This document shows, one piece after another, positions 8,612 to 17,351 of a stretch of 64,000 nucleotides of DNA. The notes beneath the pieces were generated by a model that had not been told where the DNA came from, did not search any database, and saw only the letters and a list, made by a program, of their open reading frames with translations. Where the stretch lies: the NCBI RefSeq assembly GCF_003966975.1, contig NZ_AP018437.1, positions 62,001 to 126,000 on the forward strand. The letters are read 5' to 3'. The translations under genes and the position numbers were made by a program. The stretch is from Pelolinea submarina. Lineage in GTDB: Bacteria; Chloroflexota; Anaerolineae; Anaerolineales; Anaerolineaceae. Position 1 is the stretch's first letter, and each line of letters begins with the position of its first letter.

Positions 8612-9055
8612 TTATTTTTTCCTTTTAAGAGCTTTGAACAAAACGAACGCACCCGCAATGATCAGCAACACAGGCCAAACGTATTGGTCATATCCAACCG
8701 GCAGAATACGAATACCTGTCTGCGCAATCAATCTGTAAACTCCCCAGACAATCAAACCCGCACCGGCATAGGTAATTATCTGTGAATCCGGTTGGTGGAA
8801 AATATCACTCACTTCCTGCCCGATCTGGCGCAAGCGGAATCCTAAATCTTCCGAGTGAAATGTACTGGTATCCCCTTCAACCGGAATAATGACCCATAGA
8901 ATGGCATAAATAAAGAAAGAAAATTCTCCCAAAATCATCCACAAAATGAAGAATATGCGAAGGATTATGGCTGGAATCCCCAAATACTCAGCCAGGCCGC
9001 CGCAAACACCCCCAAAGACTCGATCAGTATCACTGCGAAATAGACGTTTGTTCAT
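8612..9055 (-). CDS. PspC-domain membrane protein
   Basis: 147 aa. The N-terminal ~60 residues are a PspC domain: a short R-rich start, GGVCGGLAEYLG, then a hydrophobic helix with WVIIPVEGD at its end. Two further hydrophobic segments lie near residues 100-115 and 124-140. PspC domains are linked to envelope-stress sensing in other bacteria, but no pspA or phage-shock operon is nearby, so the role is inferred only. An AGAGG site precedes the start. It lies upstream of the SIMPL lipoprotein; both are envelope proteins but separately terminated. Confidence 0.85.
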   Translation of the reverse strand: MNKRLFRSDTDRVFGGVCGGLAEYLGIPAIILRIFFILWMILGEFSFFIYAILWVIIPVEGDTSTFHSEDLGFRLRQIGQEVSDIFHQPDSQIITYAGAGLIVWGVYRLIAQTGIRILPVGYDQYVWPVLLIIAGAFVLFKALKRKK

Positions 9056-9191
9056 CTTTTACCTCTTGGTTTCTTTGTAGCTACATATCTATACGGATTT
9101 TTGTTCAATGAGTTGTGTCTATCTTAATCGAATTTCAGGAATTACAAGAATTTAGACTTTATTTTTATATTCATGGAATTATGACTTAAAT

Positions 9192-9223
9192 AAAAACAGG
9201 AGTACTCGCGCACTCCTGTTTTT
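9192..9223 (-). terminator. Terminator of the NSS-family transporter gene
   Basis: Perfect 12-base arms AAAAACAGGAGT (9192-9203) and ACTCCTGTTTTT (9212-9223), just downstream of the transporter stop on the reverse strand. Confidence 0.88.
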
Positions 9224-9237
9224 AGGTATTCCGTCTA

Positions 9238-10617
9238 TTAGATATGGACGATGTTCAACCCGGTCAACAAGATAATGGCAACCAGGACAGGCGATACAAA
9301 TTTCAAAATGTTATAGACTGCTTTCAGAACACCCTCGTTGGCCAGAGCACCATTGTTGGATAGTGCTTCTTTGAAGCGCGGCCATCCCCATACCCAGGTC
9401 GCGAAAATTGCGATCATCAGGCCGCCTACCGGCAAGAGGATATTGGAGGAAACATAGTCGTAAAGATCAAAGAAGGTTTTGCCGAATACAGTCACATTTG
9501 CCATGGTACTGTTCGACAAAGCTGCCAATGAACCGACAACGGCCATGCTCACCACGGTAATCAATGTGGATTTTTTACGCCCAAGTTTGGTGCGGTTGAC
9601 CAGGAAAGCCACCACAACTTCCACCAGGGAGATCATAGCGCCAATGGCCGCGAAAGCGGTCAGCAGGAAAAACGCCACCATGAAGACACCACCCAAAGGC
9701 ATTGAAGCGAAAACGGACGGGATGGTGATGAACAGCAGTTGCGTGCCGGCAGCCGGTTCAAAACCGAAGGAGAAGACCGCCGGGAAAATCGCGATTCCGG
9801 CCAGGATGGAAACCGTCAAGTCGGCGGCTACTACACGAGCTGCGTTTTTGGGAATGTTCTGGTCTTCACTGTAATAGCTTCCGTAAGTCAGCATACAACC
9901 CATACCAATGGACAGTTTAAAAAAGGCCAAACCCATGGCGGTCAGGATTACCGGTGCGGTGATCTTGGAAAAGTCCGGCTTGAACAGGAAAGATAAGCCC
10001 TGTCCGGCCCCCGGCAAGGTGATGCTGCGGATACCGATTATGATCAGCAACAGCGCCAAAATCGGCAGTAAACGTTTGGTAGTGCCTTCGATACCTTTTG
10101 CAACACCCAGCATAATGATTGCGCCCACAACTGCAAGCACAATCCACTGCCAAATCAACGATTGGACCGGATTGCTAACCAGGGAAGCGAAGATTGACGA
10201 GGTGACTTCCGGATCAGTGGAAAGCAGTCCCGATCCAAAGGATTTAAATACGTAGGCAAACACCCAACCAGCCACTTCCGTATAGAAAGCCATGATCAGG
10301 AAAGCTGCCAGAATGCCGGAAGCGCCAATCACCCACCATGCCGATTTCGGCGCCACGTTCTCAAACGTGGATACTGCATCGCCGCGGCCTTTGCGTCCCA
10401 GCATGTGCTCGGCGACCAGAATTGGGAAACCCACTAAAATGGTGCAGATAATATAAACAATTAAAAATGCCGCACCCCCGTTGCTACCCGTTAAATAGGG
10501 AAATTTCCAAATATTTCCCAAGCCAACTGCTGAACCCAGCGTGGCCATCAGAACGCCTATACCCGTGGAAAAACGTTCCGAATTCCTATGGTTGCCTTTC
10601 TTACTAACCTCTTTCAT
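9238..10617 (-). CDS. Sodium-dependent transporter, neurotransmitter:sodium symporter (NSS/SNF) family
   Basis: 459 aa with about 11-12 predicted membrane helices. The first helix carries the family signature GLGNIWKFPYLTGSNGGAAF (from residue ~33), which supplies backbone and side-chain ligands for sodium and the substrate amino group. Bacterial NSS proteins usually import amino acids with sodium; the substrate cannot be named from sequence. A good AAGGAG site precedes the ATG. Directly upstream are a terminator-like hairpin and a 16-codon leader ORF, so expression is probably controlled by attenuation or a related mechanism. It stands alone between its own terminator and the divergent cysK. 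Confidence 0.93.
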   Translation of the reverse strand: MKEVSKKGNHRNSERFSTGIGVLMATLGSAVGLGNIWKFPYLTGSNGGAAFLIVYIICTILVGFPILVAEHMLGRKGRGDAVSTFENVAPKSAWWVIGASGILAAFLIMAFYTEVAGWVFAYVFKSFGSGLLSTDPEVTSSIFASLVSNPVQSLIWQWIVLAVVGAIIMLGVAKGIEGTTKRLLPILALLLIIIGIRSITLPGAGQGLSFLFKPDFSKITAPVILTAMGLAFFKLSIGMGCMLTYGSYYSEDQNIPKNAARVVAADLTVSILAGIAIFPAVFSFGFEPAAGTQLLFITIPSVFASMPLGGVFMVAFFLLTAFAAIGAMISLVEVVVAFLVNRTKLGRKKSTLITVVSMAVVGSLAALSNSTMANVTVFGKTFFDLYDYVSSNILLPVGGLMIAIFATWVWGWPRFKEALSNNGALANEGVLKAVYNILKFVSPVLVAIILLTGLNIVHI

Positions 10618-10639
10618 ATGAGAACTCCTTGATGATTTT

Positions 10640-10678
10640 TTTTAGAAAAGAAGCCCCTGGAAAATATCCGGGGGCTTC
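10640..10678 (-). terminator. Terminator-like hairpin in the leader of the NSS transporter gene
   Basis: On the reverse strand an 11-bp stem (arms 10668-10678 and 10650-10660, one G-U pair, seven-base loop) is followed by TTTTCT. It lies only ~33 bases before the transporter ATG and downstream of the short leader ORF, so it must be read through for the transporter to be made. That is the layout of an attenuator. Confidence 0.7.
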
Positions 10679-10698
10679 CAAACTAACGAATTCTGGTT

Positions 10699-10749
10699 TT
10701 AGTCGAAGTAAACCAAGCTCACCGGACATCCCTCATTCCGATTAGCCAT
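10699..10749 (-). CDS. Putative 16-residue leader peptide of the NSS transporter
   Basis: A short ORF on the reverse strand, ATG 10749 to TAA 10699, encodes MANRNEGCPVSLVYFD. AAAGG occurs ~9 bases before its ATG. Its stop is 20 bases before the terminator-like hairpin at 10640-10678. Codons 9-12 (CCG GTG AGC TTG) contain CCGG and GCTT, which could pair with the GAAGCCCCCGG 5' arm of that hairpin (two 4-bp blocks around a small internal loop), so ribosome position on the ORF could decide whether the terminator forms. This is an inference. Short ORFs arise by chance, but position and spacing fit a leader peptide. Confidence 0.45.
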   Translation of the reverse strand: MANRNEGCPVSLVYFD

Positions 10750-11036
10750 AAATACAAACCTTTGATTAATAGTGAATTAGTCATATGCTTGTCCATTTTA
10801 TTCCTTAAATCAGAAAAATGTCAGAAGAATATTCCTGATTTATATGACATTCTTCCTGTGTTTCAACCTTTATGATATTATTGATTTTATTAACAGTATT
10901 CTATTTTATTCAAGCGCAAGACAATCATAAAATCACTCCAAAGATTGCAGGTTTTTGATTATCGCCTTACCGGTATTGCAGGAAATCGCTTAATCGGCGC
11001 GGTCTTACCGTTGTAATCAAGGAAAAGGACAAAGTC
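10750..11036. other. Intergenic region between the divergent transporter leader and cysK
   Basis: AT-rich, with no ORF of note. It must hold the promoters of both the reverse transporter transcript and the forward cysK-cysE transcript. A TTGATT with TTTTAT 17 bases later (around 10883-10911) is a weak cysK promoter candidate. GGAAAAGG precedes the cysK ATG. Confidence 0.4.
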
Positions 11037-11969
11037 ATGAAAATCGCATCAGATGTTACCAAACTCATCGGCAATACTCCTTTGATTCGCTTAAATCGTA
11101 TTGCTGTCGAAAGCCAGGCGCAAATTGTCGCCAAACTGGAATATTTCAACCCCTCCCACAGCGTCAAAGATCGCATCGGCGTCTATATGCTGGACGTAGC
11201 CGAGAAGGAAGGCAAGCTGAAACCGGGTTACAAAATCATCGAAGCTACCAGCGGTAATACCGGCATCGGACTGGCTTTCGCCAGCGCGGCGCGCGGTTAT
11301 CACTGCGTCATCTTTATGCCGGAAAGCGTCAGCCGCGAACGCATCCTGCTGATGCGCGCCTACGGCGCGGAAGTTATCCTGACACCGGCCAGTGAAGGCA
11401 TGCCAGGCGCGATTAAACGAGCGGAAGAAATGGCCGCTCAGGACAAGAATACCTTCCAGCCCAGACAATTCGAAAATCCGGCCAACCCGGAAATTCACCG
11501 CCTGACCACCGCTTTGGAGATCTGGCGTGATAGCGACGGCAAAGCCGACATACTGGTGGCCGGTGTGGGCACCGGCGGAACCATCACCGGCGTGGGTGAG
11601 ACCCTCAAGAAACTCAAACCCGATTTCAAGGTAGTGGCCGTGGAGCCGGAAGCCTCGCCGGTACTTTCCGGCGGGAATAAAGGCCCGCACCCCATCCAGG
11701 GCATCGGCGCGGGATTCGTCCCAGCCATCCTCAACACCCGGATATTTGACGAAATTGTGCAGGTCCCCGGCAAAGACGCCTTCAGCACAGCCCGCCTGAT
11801 GGCCACCTCTGAAGGGCTGCTGGTGGGTATATCGGCCGGCGCGGCAGTTTGGGCGGCTTTGCAGGTTGGCAAACGTGCCGAGAATGCCGGCAAGATGATC
11901 GTGGTGATCATCCCGGACTTCGGTGAGCGTTACCTCAGCACCGACTTATATAAAGATTTGATCGATTAG
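11037..11969 (+). CDS. cysK: Cysteine synthase A (O-acetylserine sulfhydrylase)
   Basis: PLP enzyme that makes cysteine from O-acetylserine and sulfide. 310 aa, the usual size. Lys42 in the HSVKDRIG motif is the PLP-binding lysine, followed by [12 protein letters not shown] (asparagine/threonine loop that binds the substrate) and the [10 protein letters not shown] phosphate-binding glycine loop near residue 178. The [11 protein letters not shown] motif near the C-terminus is also family-typical. cysE follows after 16 bases, so substrate supply and use are encoded together; CysK and CysE commonly form the cysteine synthase complex. Confidence 0.96.
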   Translation: MKIASDVTKLIGNTPLIRLNRIAVESQAQIVAKLEYFNPSHSVKDRIGVYMLDVAEKEGKLKPGYKIIEATSGNTGIGLAFASAARGYHCVIFMPESVSRERILLMRAYGAEVILTPASEGMPGAIKRAEEMAAQDKNTFQPRQFENPANPEIHRLTTALEIWRDSDGKADILVAGVGTGGTITGVGETLKKLKPDFKVVAVEPEASPVLSGGNKGPHPIQGIGAGFVPAILNTRIFDEIVQVPGKDAFSTARLMATSEGLLVGISAGAAVWAALQVGKRAENAGKMIVVIIPDFGERYLSTDLYKDLID

Positions 11970-11985
11970 GCAAATCAGGAGGAGT

Positions 11986-12633
11986 ATGTTTAAGGCAATT
12001 CGAGAAGACATCCAATCCGTTTTCGAGCGCGACCCGGCAGCGCAAAGCACGTTGGAAGTGGTTTTGTGTTATGCCGGATTACACGCCATTTGGGGCCATC
12101 GAATTGCCCACTGGTTTTGGAGCCACAAGCTGAAATTGCTGGCGCGCTGGCTGGCCCAGGGCAACCGCTTCTTTACCGGCATTGAAATTCACCCCGGCGC
12201 GCAAATCGGGCGGCGCTTTTTTATCGACCACGGCATGGGCGTGGTGATTGGCGAAACCTCCGAAATTAAAGACGACGTCACCCTGTATCACGGCGTCACA
12301 TTGGGCGGCGTCAGCCTGGAAAAAGGCAAACGCCACCCCACCATCGAAGACGGGGTCGTGATCGGCGCGGGCGCCAAAGTGCTGGGGCCCATCACCGTGG
12401 GCGCTTGCAGCCGTATCGGCGCCAACGCCGTGGTGGTCAAGGACGTGCCTGAGGATTCCGTTGTAGTGGGTGTGCCCGGCCACGCCAGCGGCAAGACCCA
12501 ACCCACACACGAGCATGCCGACCTCAACCACAACCGGCTTCCGGATACGGTGGAATTAGAACTTCAGGATCTTTACAAGCGTATGAAAAAGCTGGAAGAC
12601 AAACTGAACGAGAAAAATAAGACCGCGGCTTAG
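11986..12633 (+). CDS. cysE: Serine O-acetyltransferase
   Basis: Acetylates L-serine with acetyl-CoA, the committed step of cysteine synthesis. 215 aa, shorter than the enterobacterial enzyme but typical of Gram-positive-type CysE. The left-handed beta-helix hexapeptide repeats start near [26 protein letters not shown] (catalytic His/Asp region) and continue through [11 protein letters not shown] and [27 protein letters not shown]. The C-terminal tail is charged and lacks the classical CysK-binding Ile end, so feedback or complex formation may differ. Preceded by AGGAGG. A terminator overlaps its stop. Confidence 0.95.
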   Translation: MFKAIREDIQSVFERDPAAQSTLEVVLCYAGLHAIWGHRIAHWFWSHKLKLLARWLAQGNRFFTGIEIHPGAQIGRRFFIDHGMGVVIGETSEIKDDVTLYHGVTLGGVSLEKGKRHPTIEDGVVIGAGAKVLGPITVGACSRIGANAVVVKDVPEDSVVVGVPGHASGKTQPTHEHADLNHNRLPDTVELELQDLYKRMKKLEDKLNEKNKTAA

Positions 12634-12645
12634 TGCGGTCTTTTC
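12619..12645 (+). terminator. Terminator overlapping the cysE stop codon
   Basis: AAGACCGC (12619-12626) pairs with GCGGTCTT (12635-12642), followed by TTTCT. The TAG stop lies in the loop. Confidence 0.85.
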
Positions 12646-12651
12646 TAACTT

Positions 12652-12701
12652 ATTAAAAAAAAGAGACTGCCACTCCGACAATGCAGTGTGCAGTCTCTTT
12701 T
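12652..12701 (-). terminator. Terminator of the CAP-LysM operon
   Basis: Arms AAAAGAGACTGC (12659-12670) and GCAGTCTCTTTT (12690-12701), with an inner CACT/AGTG helix. On the reverse strand the stem is followed by a long T run. It faces the cysE terminator. Confidence 0.85.
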
Positions 12702-12712
12702 ATTATCCGTTT

Positions 12713-13726
12713 TTATTCCTCGGATTTGGGCGGCTGCTTGCCCTTGCCTTTATCGCGGTTCATGCTGCCCAGCACGACCAGCGCCAAACCGGCGCCGCAA
12801 ATCAGAATCAGGACCAAACCCATGGTTTGGCGATCCATTCCCAGTATGCCGCCATCATTATTATTATTGTTGTTATTCGCCTCATCCGCCAGGGGCGTTT
12901 CAACAACCTGGGCGGTCTGCGCCGGTACGGGTGTGCGGGTTGGCTGGCGCGGGGTGGCAGAAGGTTCCAGGGTTGGGGTAGGCGTGTAAGCGCCCTGAAC
13001 CTTGAGCTCCTGCCCGGTAGTGATGATGTCGCCCGTCAATCCATTCAAATTTTTAATCTGGTCAACCGTGACGTCGTAAGCCGCGGCGATATTCCACAAA
13101 GCCTGTCCGTTGCCGACCGTATGCACGATGGAGCCATCCACCTGCGGCGTCGCCACCTGCACCAAAGCCACCTGTGCAGTAACCGCAGTGGTAGGGATGG
13201 TGGAACTGACACTGGCGCCGGATCCGCCGGACCCATAATTCACCGCTACATTCAGGACATAGTAAATGTACCCGTCTTCCGACTCGGTGATACCGGCACC
13301 CACGCCGATTGCATCCGGATGCAGCATGACCGCCATGTGGTCCTCATCCGACCAGGTATCGTAAATCACATCGGATAAAGTCGCATTGGGATTGCGCCCC
13401 GCCCAGGCCTCGATCACGTTCATACCGGGCTGGAGGTCGAAACCGGCCGCCACTGCGCGATCCTTGGCATAAGTACCGCCCGCGCCCACGTGGCCGTTGC
13501 AGCTGGCCAGATTGCAGGTGTTGGCTAAATAATCCGATTGCGTCTGCGCCGCGGACATCAGGATGCCGTCAGTTGATATCGCCGACAGGCCGTTGTCTGC
13601 CCGCAGGTCATTAACCGCCGCAATCAGATCGTATGCGGATGGTGCGGATGCTTTTATACTGCCGTTTGGCAGGAGAAATGCGGCCACCATAACCGATAAC
13701 AGCAGAAGGATTTTTGTTTGTTTCAT
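12713..13726 (-). CDS. Exported CAP (SCP-like) domain protein with LysM and C-terminal membrane anchor
   Basis: 337 aa from ATG 13726, chosen because it starts a clear signal peptide (MKQTKILLLL...); a longer frame upstream would run into the neighbour. Order: signal peptide 1-25, CAP/SCP domain ~30-165 (AVNDLRADNGL, NVIEAWAG, WSDEDHMAVML...GVGAG, YYVLNVA), a LysM domain ~195-242 (HTVGNGQALWNIAAAYDVTV), a Thr/Pro-rich linker, an Asn/Asp run, and a membrane helix ~300-325 ending in a basic KGKGK tail. It probably sits on the outer face of the cell attached to wall glycans. CAP-domain function in bacteria is poorly known. Last gene of surE-CAP-CAP. Confidence 0.88.
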   Translation of the reverse strand: MKQTKILLLLSVMVAAFLLPNGSIKASAPSAYDLIAAVNDLRADNGLSAISTDGILMSAAQTQSDYLANTCNLASCNGHVGAGGTYAKDRAVAAGFDLQPGMNVIEAWAGRNPNATLSDVIYDTWSDEDHMAVMLHPDAIGVGAGITESEDGYIYYVLNVAVNYGSGGSGASVSSTIPTTAVTAQVALVQVATPQVDGSIVHTVGNGQALWNIAAAYDVTVDQIKNLNGLTGDIITTGQELKVQGAYTPTPTLEPSATPRQPTRTPVPAQTAQVVETPLADEANNNNNNNDGGILGMDRQTMGLVLILICGAGLALVVLGSMNRDKGKGKQPPKSEE

Positions 13727-13761
13727 GCTTTGTATTATAAATGAAATCACCCTTGAAATCA

Positions 13762-14745
13762 TCAACGGTTGGCGGTACCTGCGGCCACCAAAAGCAGACC
13801 GATGGCAAACAAGACAAAGAAAATCAGGAACCACAGACTATCTTCCAATCCCAGCGCAGCCAACGTATCGAAAGGCGCCTGCGTGGTTTCCACCGCGGCG
13901 GCGGTCATCTGCAGGCGCATGGTTGGGACGGGTGTCGCCGCGGATGACGTTGGAGCGGCGGTTTGGGCCGGTGTATCCGTGGCCGGCGTAGGGCCGCGGA
14001 CAATGATCTTCTGGCCAATATAGATGGTATCGCTGTTCTGCAGCCCGTTCAGCGCGCGCAAGTTGTCGATACTCACACCGTAATGCTGTGCCAGCATATA
14101 AAGCGATTGGCCGGATTGCACGGCGTGCACAATGGATCCATCTGCCTGCGGCTCAGCCTTAATCACCGGCGCGATGAACTGCGAAACATACTGCTGCGTT
14201 GCCGCGCCCTCTCCATAAGCCAGGGTAGTCGGCTGCGCGGTTAACCCGGCATCTCCCCAGTAAGCCGCCACATCCAGCACGTAATAAAACTGATCACCGG
14301 ATTGTGCCACGCCCATGCCCACCAGTTGGCCGCGGTCGTGCAGCATGGTGTGCATGTGAATCTCATCCCCCCAGACTTCGTAAATCAAGGTTTCGACAGA
14401 TGCGCCTTCCGGCAAAGAAGCCCAGTTCTCGTTGATATCCAATCCCTCTACGTAGGGGAAACCGACATTGAACGCGCGCTGATCGGCATCCGTGCCGCCG
14501 GGGCCGGTATGTCCATCCACGATGGCCGGAGCCATACCGGCCAGGTAATCGGCCTGGCCCTGCGCGGAGATCATCAGCAGCCCATCCACCAGGTATGGAT
14601 CCAGCCCGTAGCTGGCGCGCAGCGCATTGACAGCCGCGATCACCTCATAGGCGGTCGGAGCCTGCCGGGGCGCAGACTGGACCGGAAGCCAGAAGCTTCC
14701 CAATATGCTTATCGTGATGAGTAAAGCTGAAAGTACAACCTTCAT
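13762..14745 (-). CDS. Exported CAP (SCP-like) domain protein with LysM, paralogue of the next gene
   Basis: 327 aa from ATG 14745 (start of the signal peptide MKVVLSALLI). Same architecture as the gene at 12713-13726: signal peptide, CAP domain ~30-170 (AYEVIAAVNALRASYGL, INENWASLP, WGDEIHMHTML), LysM ~205-250 (HAVQSGQSLYMLAQHYGVSI), Thr/Pro/Ala linker, and a C-terminal hydrophobic helix, so it is anchored outside the membrane. The two genes are 35 bases apart and clearly arose by tandem duplication, but the linkers and tails have diverged. It starts 16 bases after surE ends and is presumably co-transcribed. Confidence 0.88.
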   Translation of the reverse strand: MKVVLSALLITISILGSFWLPVQSAPRQAPTAYEVIAAVNALRASYGLDPYLVDGLLMISAQGQADYLAGMAPAIVDGHTGPGGTDADQRAFNVGFPYVEGLDINENWASLPEGASVETLIYEVWGDEIHMHTMLHDRGQLVGMGVAQSGDQFYYVLDVAAYWGDAGLTAQPTTLAYGEGAATQQYVSQFIAPVIKAEPQADGSIVHAVQSGQSLYMLAQHYGVSIDNLRALNGLQNSDTIYIGQKIIVRGPTPATDTPAQTAAPTSSAATPVPTMRLQMTAAAVETTQAPFDTLAALGLEDSLWFLIFFVLFAIGLLLVAAGTANR

Positions 14746-14761
14746 TAGGTTGTTGGGATGC

Positions 14762-15535
14762 TTAACAATTATCGAAATGCCAGGTTTCCAATTCATCCTT
14801 GAAATCATAAGCGGTTAAATCCAGGATTAAGGGAGTGATGGATACGTAATCCTCAGCCAGCGCGCCTACATCCGTGCCCTCTTCCGGTACACCGGTGGGC
14901 GCCTGCCCGCCAATCCAAAAATACGGGCGGCCGCGCGGGTCTTCGCGCCGTACCAGCTCATCCCGGTAGACACGCAATCCCTGGCGGGTAATGCGGTATC
15001 CCTTTAATTGCTCCATACTGCAATAGGGCACATTGACATTCAGCAGCGTATAAGGCGGCAGTTTGTTTGCAATGACTACTTCAGCCACATGCGCAGCTAC
15101 CCTGGCAGAGGTAGAGTAATCCAGCCCGCCGCCCTGATATTCAGGCGCGTCCAATGAAACAGCGATGGCCGGCAGGTTCCAAATGGCCGCTTCCATGGCA
15201 GCCGTTACGGTGCCGGAATAGGTCACATCATGGCCCAGGTTGGCATTGGGGTTGATACCCGACACCACCAAATCAACCGGTTCAGGCAGCAAGCCCAGGC
15301 AGACCAACGCGACACAGTCGGAGGGCGCGCCATCAGAGGCATAAGCCTGGCTGCCATCCGTCAGGAATACTTCCTTGGCACGCAGCGGCCGGCTGAGTGT
15401 TTTTACATGGCCGGATGCGGACCAATTATGGTCAGGCGCCACAATTGTCACCTTTCCCAGCTTGCGCAATTCCTGCGCCATCGCCAACAAACCGGGTGCG
15501 TAAACGCCATCATCATTGGTAACTAAAATATGCAT
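14762..15535 (-). CDS. surE: 5'/3'-nucleotidase SurE
   Basis: Metal-dependent nucleotide 5'/3'-phosphatase linked to stationary-phase survival. 257 aa from ATG 15535; upstream in-frame codons exist but MHILVTNDDGVYAPG is the canonical N-terminus with the metal-binding Asp8-Asp9 pair, and AAAGGA precedes it. Further motifs: PDHNWSASG and VVSGINPNANLGHDVTYSGTVTAAMEA, both family signatures, the latter with catalytic-site Asn and Ser/Thr. It is the first gene of the reverse surE-CAP-CAP run, divergent from rpsB. Confidence 0.95.
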   Translation of the reverse strand: MHILVTNDDGVYAPGLLAMAQELRKLGKVTIVAPDHNWSASGHVKTLSRPLRAKEVFLTDGSQAYASDGAPSDCVALVCLGLLPEPVDLVVSGINPNANLGHDVTYSGTVTAAMEAAIWNLPAIAVSLDAPEYQGGGLDYSTSARVAAHVAEVVIANKLPPYTLLNVNVPYCSMEQLKGYRITRQGLRVYRDELVRREDPRGRPYFWIGGQAPTGVPEEGTDVGALAEDYVSITPLILDLTAYDFKDELETWHFDNC

Positions 15536-15616
15536 ATATCCTTTTCCTTTATATATCCTGTGGGGAATTTCTCCTACCGTCCTCTTTTCATTATATCTAT
15601 TAATTATCTGCCTGCT

Positions 15617-15645
15617 CGGACATTTGGCCATATCTATGATATACT
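15617..15645 (+). promoter_or_regulatory. Probable rpsB promoter
   Basis: CGGACA (15617-15622), 17 bases, then TATACT (15640-15645) with a TG one base before it (extended -10). It implies a leader of about 115 bases that contains a stable hairpin at 15704-15719. Confidence 0.55.
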
Positions 15646-15703
15646 TTCCGCGCTGTTTATCAAACAGTAATATCACACACGCAGCCCTCATATCCTTGCG
15701 TGT

Positions 15704-15719
15704 CCCCGTTCAAACGGGG
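15704..15719 (+). promoter_or_regulatory. Stem-loop in the rpsB leader
   Basis: CCCCGT (15704-15709) and ACGGGG (15714-15719) enclose a TCAA loop, ~50 bases before the rpsB start. No T run follows. It could be a ribosomal-protein autoregulatory site, as is known for rpsB leaders in other bacteria, but no match to a known motif is claimed. Confidence 0.4.
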
Positions 15720-15767
15720 GCTAGGGATCAAAAAAGCTGCGGAGGAATAACGCAAAGGAGAAATTCC

Positions 15768-16688
15768 ATGAGTTTAGACGTATCAATGAAAGACCTGCTG
15801 GAAAGTGGTGTCCATTTCGGTCATCGCACCAATCGTTGGGATCCCCGCATGAGACCGTATATCTTTACGGAACGCAATGGCATCCATATCATCGATTTGC
15901 AACAAACCGTACAAAGCCTTGAAAGAGGTTACAACCTGATCCGCGACACCGTTGCGGACGGCGGCACCATTATGTTTGTCGGCACCAAGCGGCAAGCCCA
16001 GGAAACCATCCAAATGGAAGCCGAACGCTGCGGCATGCCTTACGTAATGGAACGCTGGCTGCCCGGCACCATCACCAACTGGACGACAATTCACCAGCGT
16101 ATTATGGAGCTGGAGCGTCTTGAGAAAATGCGCGAAACCGGCGAGATTGACCGCCTGGTTAAAAAAGAAGGGCTGATGATTGAACGCCAGATCAAACGCC
16201 TGTTAGTACACTTAAGCGGTATCCGCCACATGAAAGGCCTGCCCGATTTGCTTTTCATTGTGGATATCATGCGTGAAAGCACCGCTGTCCATGAGGCTAA
16301 CCTGAAGGGTATTCCGATCGTAGCCATGGTGGACACCAACTGCAATCCGACGAACGTGGATTATGTTATTCCGGCTAATGACGATGCCATTCGCGCCATT
16401 AAGTTGATGGTTGCCAAAGTTGCCGATGCTGTATTGGAAGGTAAAGCCATGCGCAAGGAAGAGGACTTCGACAAAGAAGAACTCGAACCGATCTCTGAAG
16501 ACGACGCTCGCGAACGCTCACGCGGCCGCATCCAGTTGGAAGAAGAAGTCGATGACGAAGATCTTCTGGGTGAAGCCACCCTGCAGAAGCTGGCCGACAG
16601 CAAACGCGAAAAAGAGGTTGACGCCGAAGATGAGGAAAAGGACGACGACCTCAGTTTTGACGATGACGACGACGAAGAAGAAGAATAA
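15768..16688 (+). CDS. rpsB: 30S ribosomal protein S2, with long acidic tail
   Basis: 306 aa from ATG 15768, set by AAAGGAG at 15754-15760. Residues 1-~235 are canonical S2 (DLLESGVHFGHRTNRWDPRM at the start, later PDLLFIVDI and GIPIVAMVDTNCNP). S2 is usually 230-260 aa; here ~65 extra C-terminal residues are highly acidic and end in a run of Asp and Glu. The tail may be disordered and could bind basic partners or other ribosomal proteins. First gene of rpsB-tsf. Confidence 0.97.
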   Translation: MSLDVSMKDLLESGVHFGHRTNRWDPRMRPYIFTERNGIHIIDLQQTVQSLERGYNLIRDTVADGGTIMFVGTKRQAQETIQMEAERCGMPYVMERWLPGTITNWTTIHQRIMELERLEKMRETGEIDRLVKKEGLMIERQIKRLLVHLSGIRHMKGLPDLLFIVDIMRESTAVHEANLKGIPIVAMVDTNCNPTNVDYVIPANDDAIRAIKLMVAKVADAVLEGKAMRKEEDFDKEELEPISEDDARERSRGRIQLEEEVDDEDLLGEATLQKLADSKREKEVDAEDEEKDDDLSFDDDDDEEEE

Positions 16689-16723
16689 AAACCTCGAAAT
16701 TAATTAAGTATTAAGGGAGAACG

Positions 16724-17344
16724 ATGGCAATTACAACTGAAGATATCAAAAGACTGCGAGAAGCAACGGGAGCCGGCATCTTGGATTGCCGCACCGCCTT
16801 GCAGAATTCTGATAATGATTTTGATAAAGCGGTAGATTTCCTGCGCGAAAAAGGCTTGGCAGCTGCCAGCAAGCGCGCCGACCGCGAAGCTTCCGAAGGC
16901 GTGGTAGAACTTTACACCCACGGCGGCGGCCGGGTAGGCGTTATGGTTGAAGTCAACTGCGAAACCGATTTTGTCGGCCGCTCAGACGAATTCCGTACTT
17001 TTGCTCACGAAGTCGCGCTGCAGATCGCAGCCACTGCCCCGCTTTACGTAAAGGAAGAAGACATTCCCGAAAGCACCCTGGAGCACGAAAAAGCCATTGC
17101 CGAAGCGCGCGCTCGCGAAGAAGGCAAACCGGATGCAATTATCCCCAAGATCGTTGAGGGATATATGTCTAAATACAAAGACGAAGTCGTCCTCATGCGC
17201 CAGGCATACATTCGCGATGAATCCGTAACTATCGAAAAGATGCTCAGCCAGGCAGTAGGTACCATGGGAGAGAACATCATCATTCGACGTTTCGCCCGTT
17301 ATGAATTGGGCGAACAAAGTTCTGGTGAAAGCGAAGAAGAATAG
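16724..17344 (+). CDS. tsf: Elongation factor Ts
   Basis: Nucleotide-exchange factor for EF-Tu. 206 aa, the short form known from Thermus-like and related bacteria; the coiled-coil and second core subdomain of the E. coli type are reduced. N-terminal UBA-like region (IKRLREATGAGILDCRTAL), the catalytic VEVNCETDFVGRSDEF motif (residues ~74-90) and the C-terminal helical part are intact. Acidic end SGESEEE. It follows rpsB after 35 bases and is closed by a terminator. Confidence 0.96.
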   Translation: MAITTEDIKRLREATGAGILDCRTALQNSDNDFDKAVDFLREKGLAAASKRADREASEGVVELYTHGGGRVGVMVEVNCETDFVGRSDEFRTFAHEVALQIAATAPLYVKEEDIPESTLEHEKAIAEARAREEGKPDAIIPKIVEGYMSKYKDEVVLMRQAYIRDESVTIEKMLSQAVGTMGENIIIRRFARYELGEQSSGESEEE

Positions 17345-17351
17345 ATCATCA

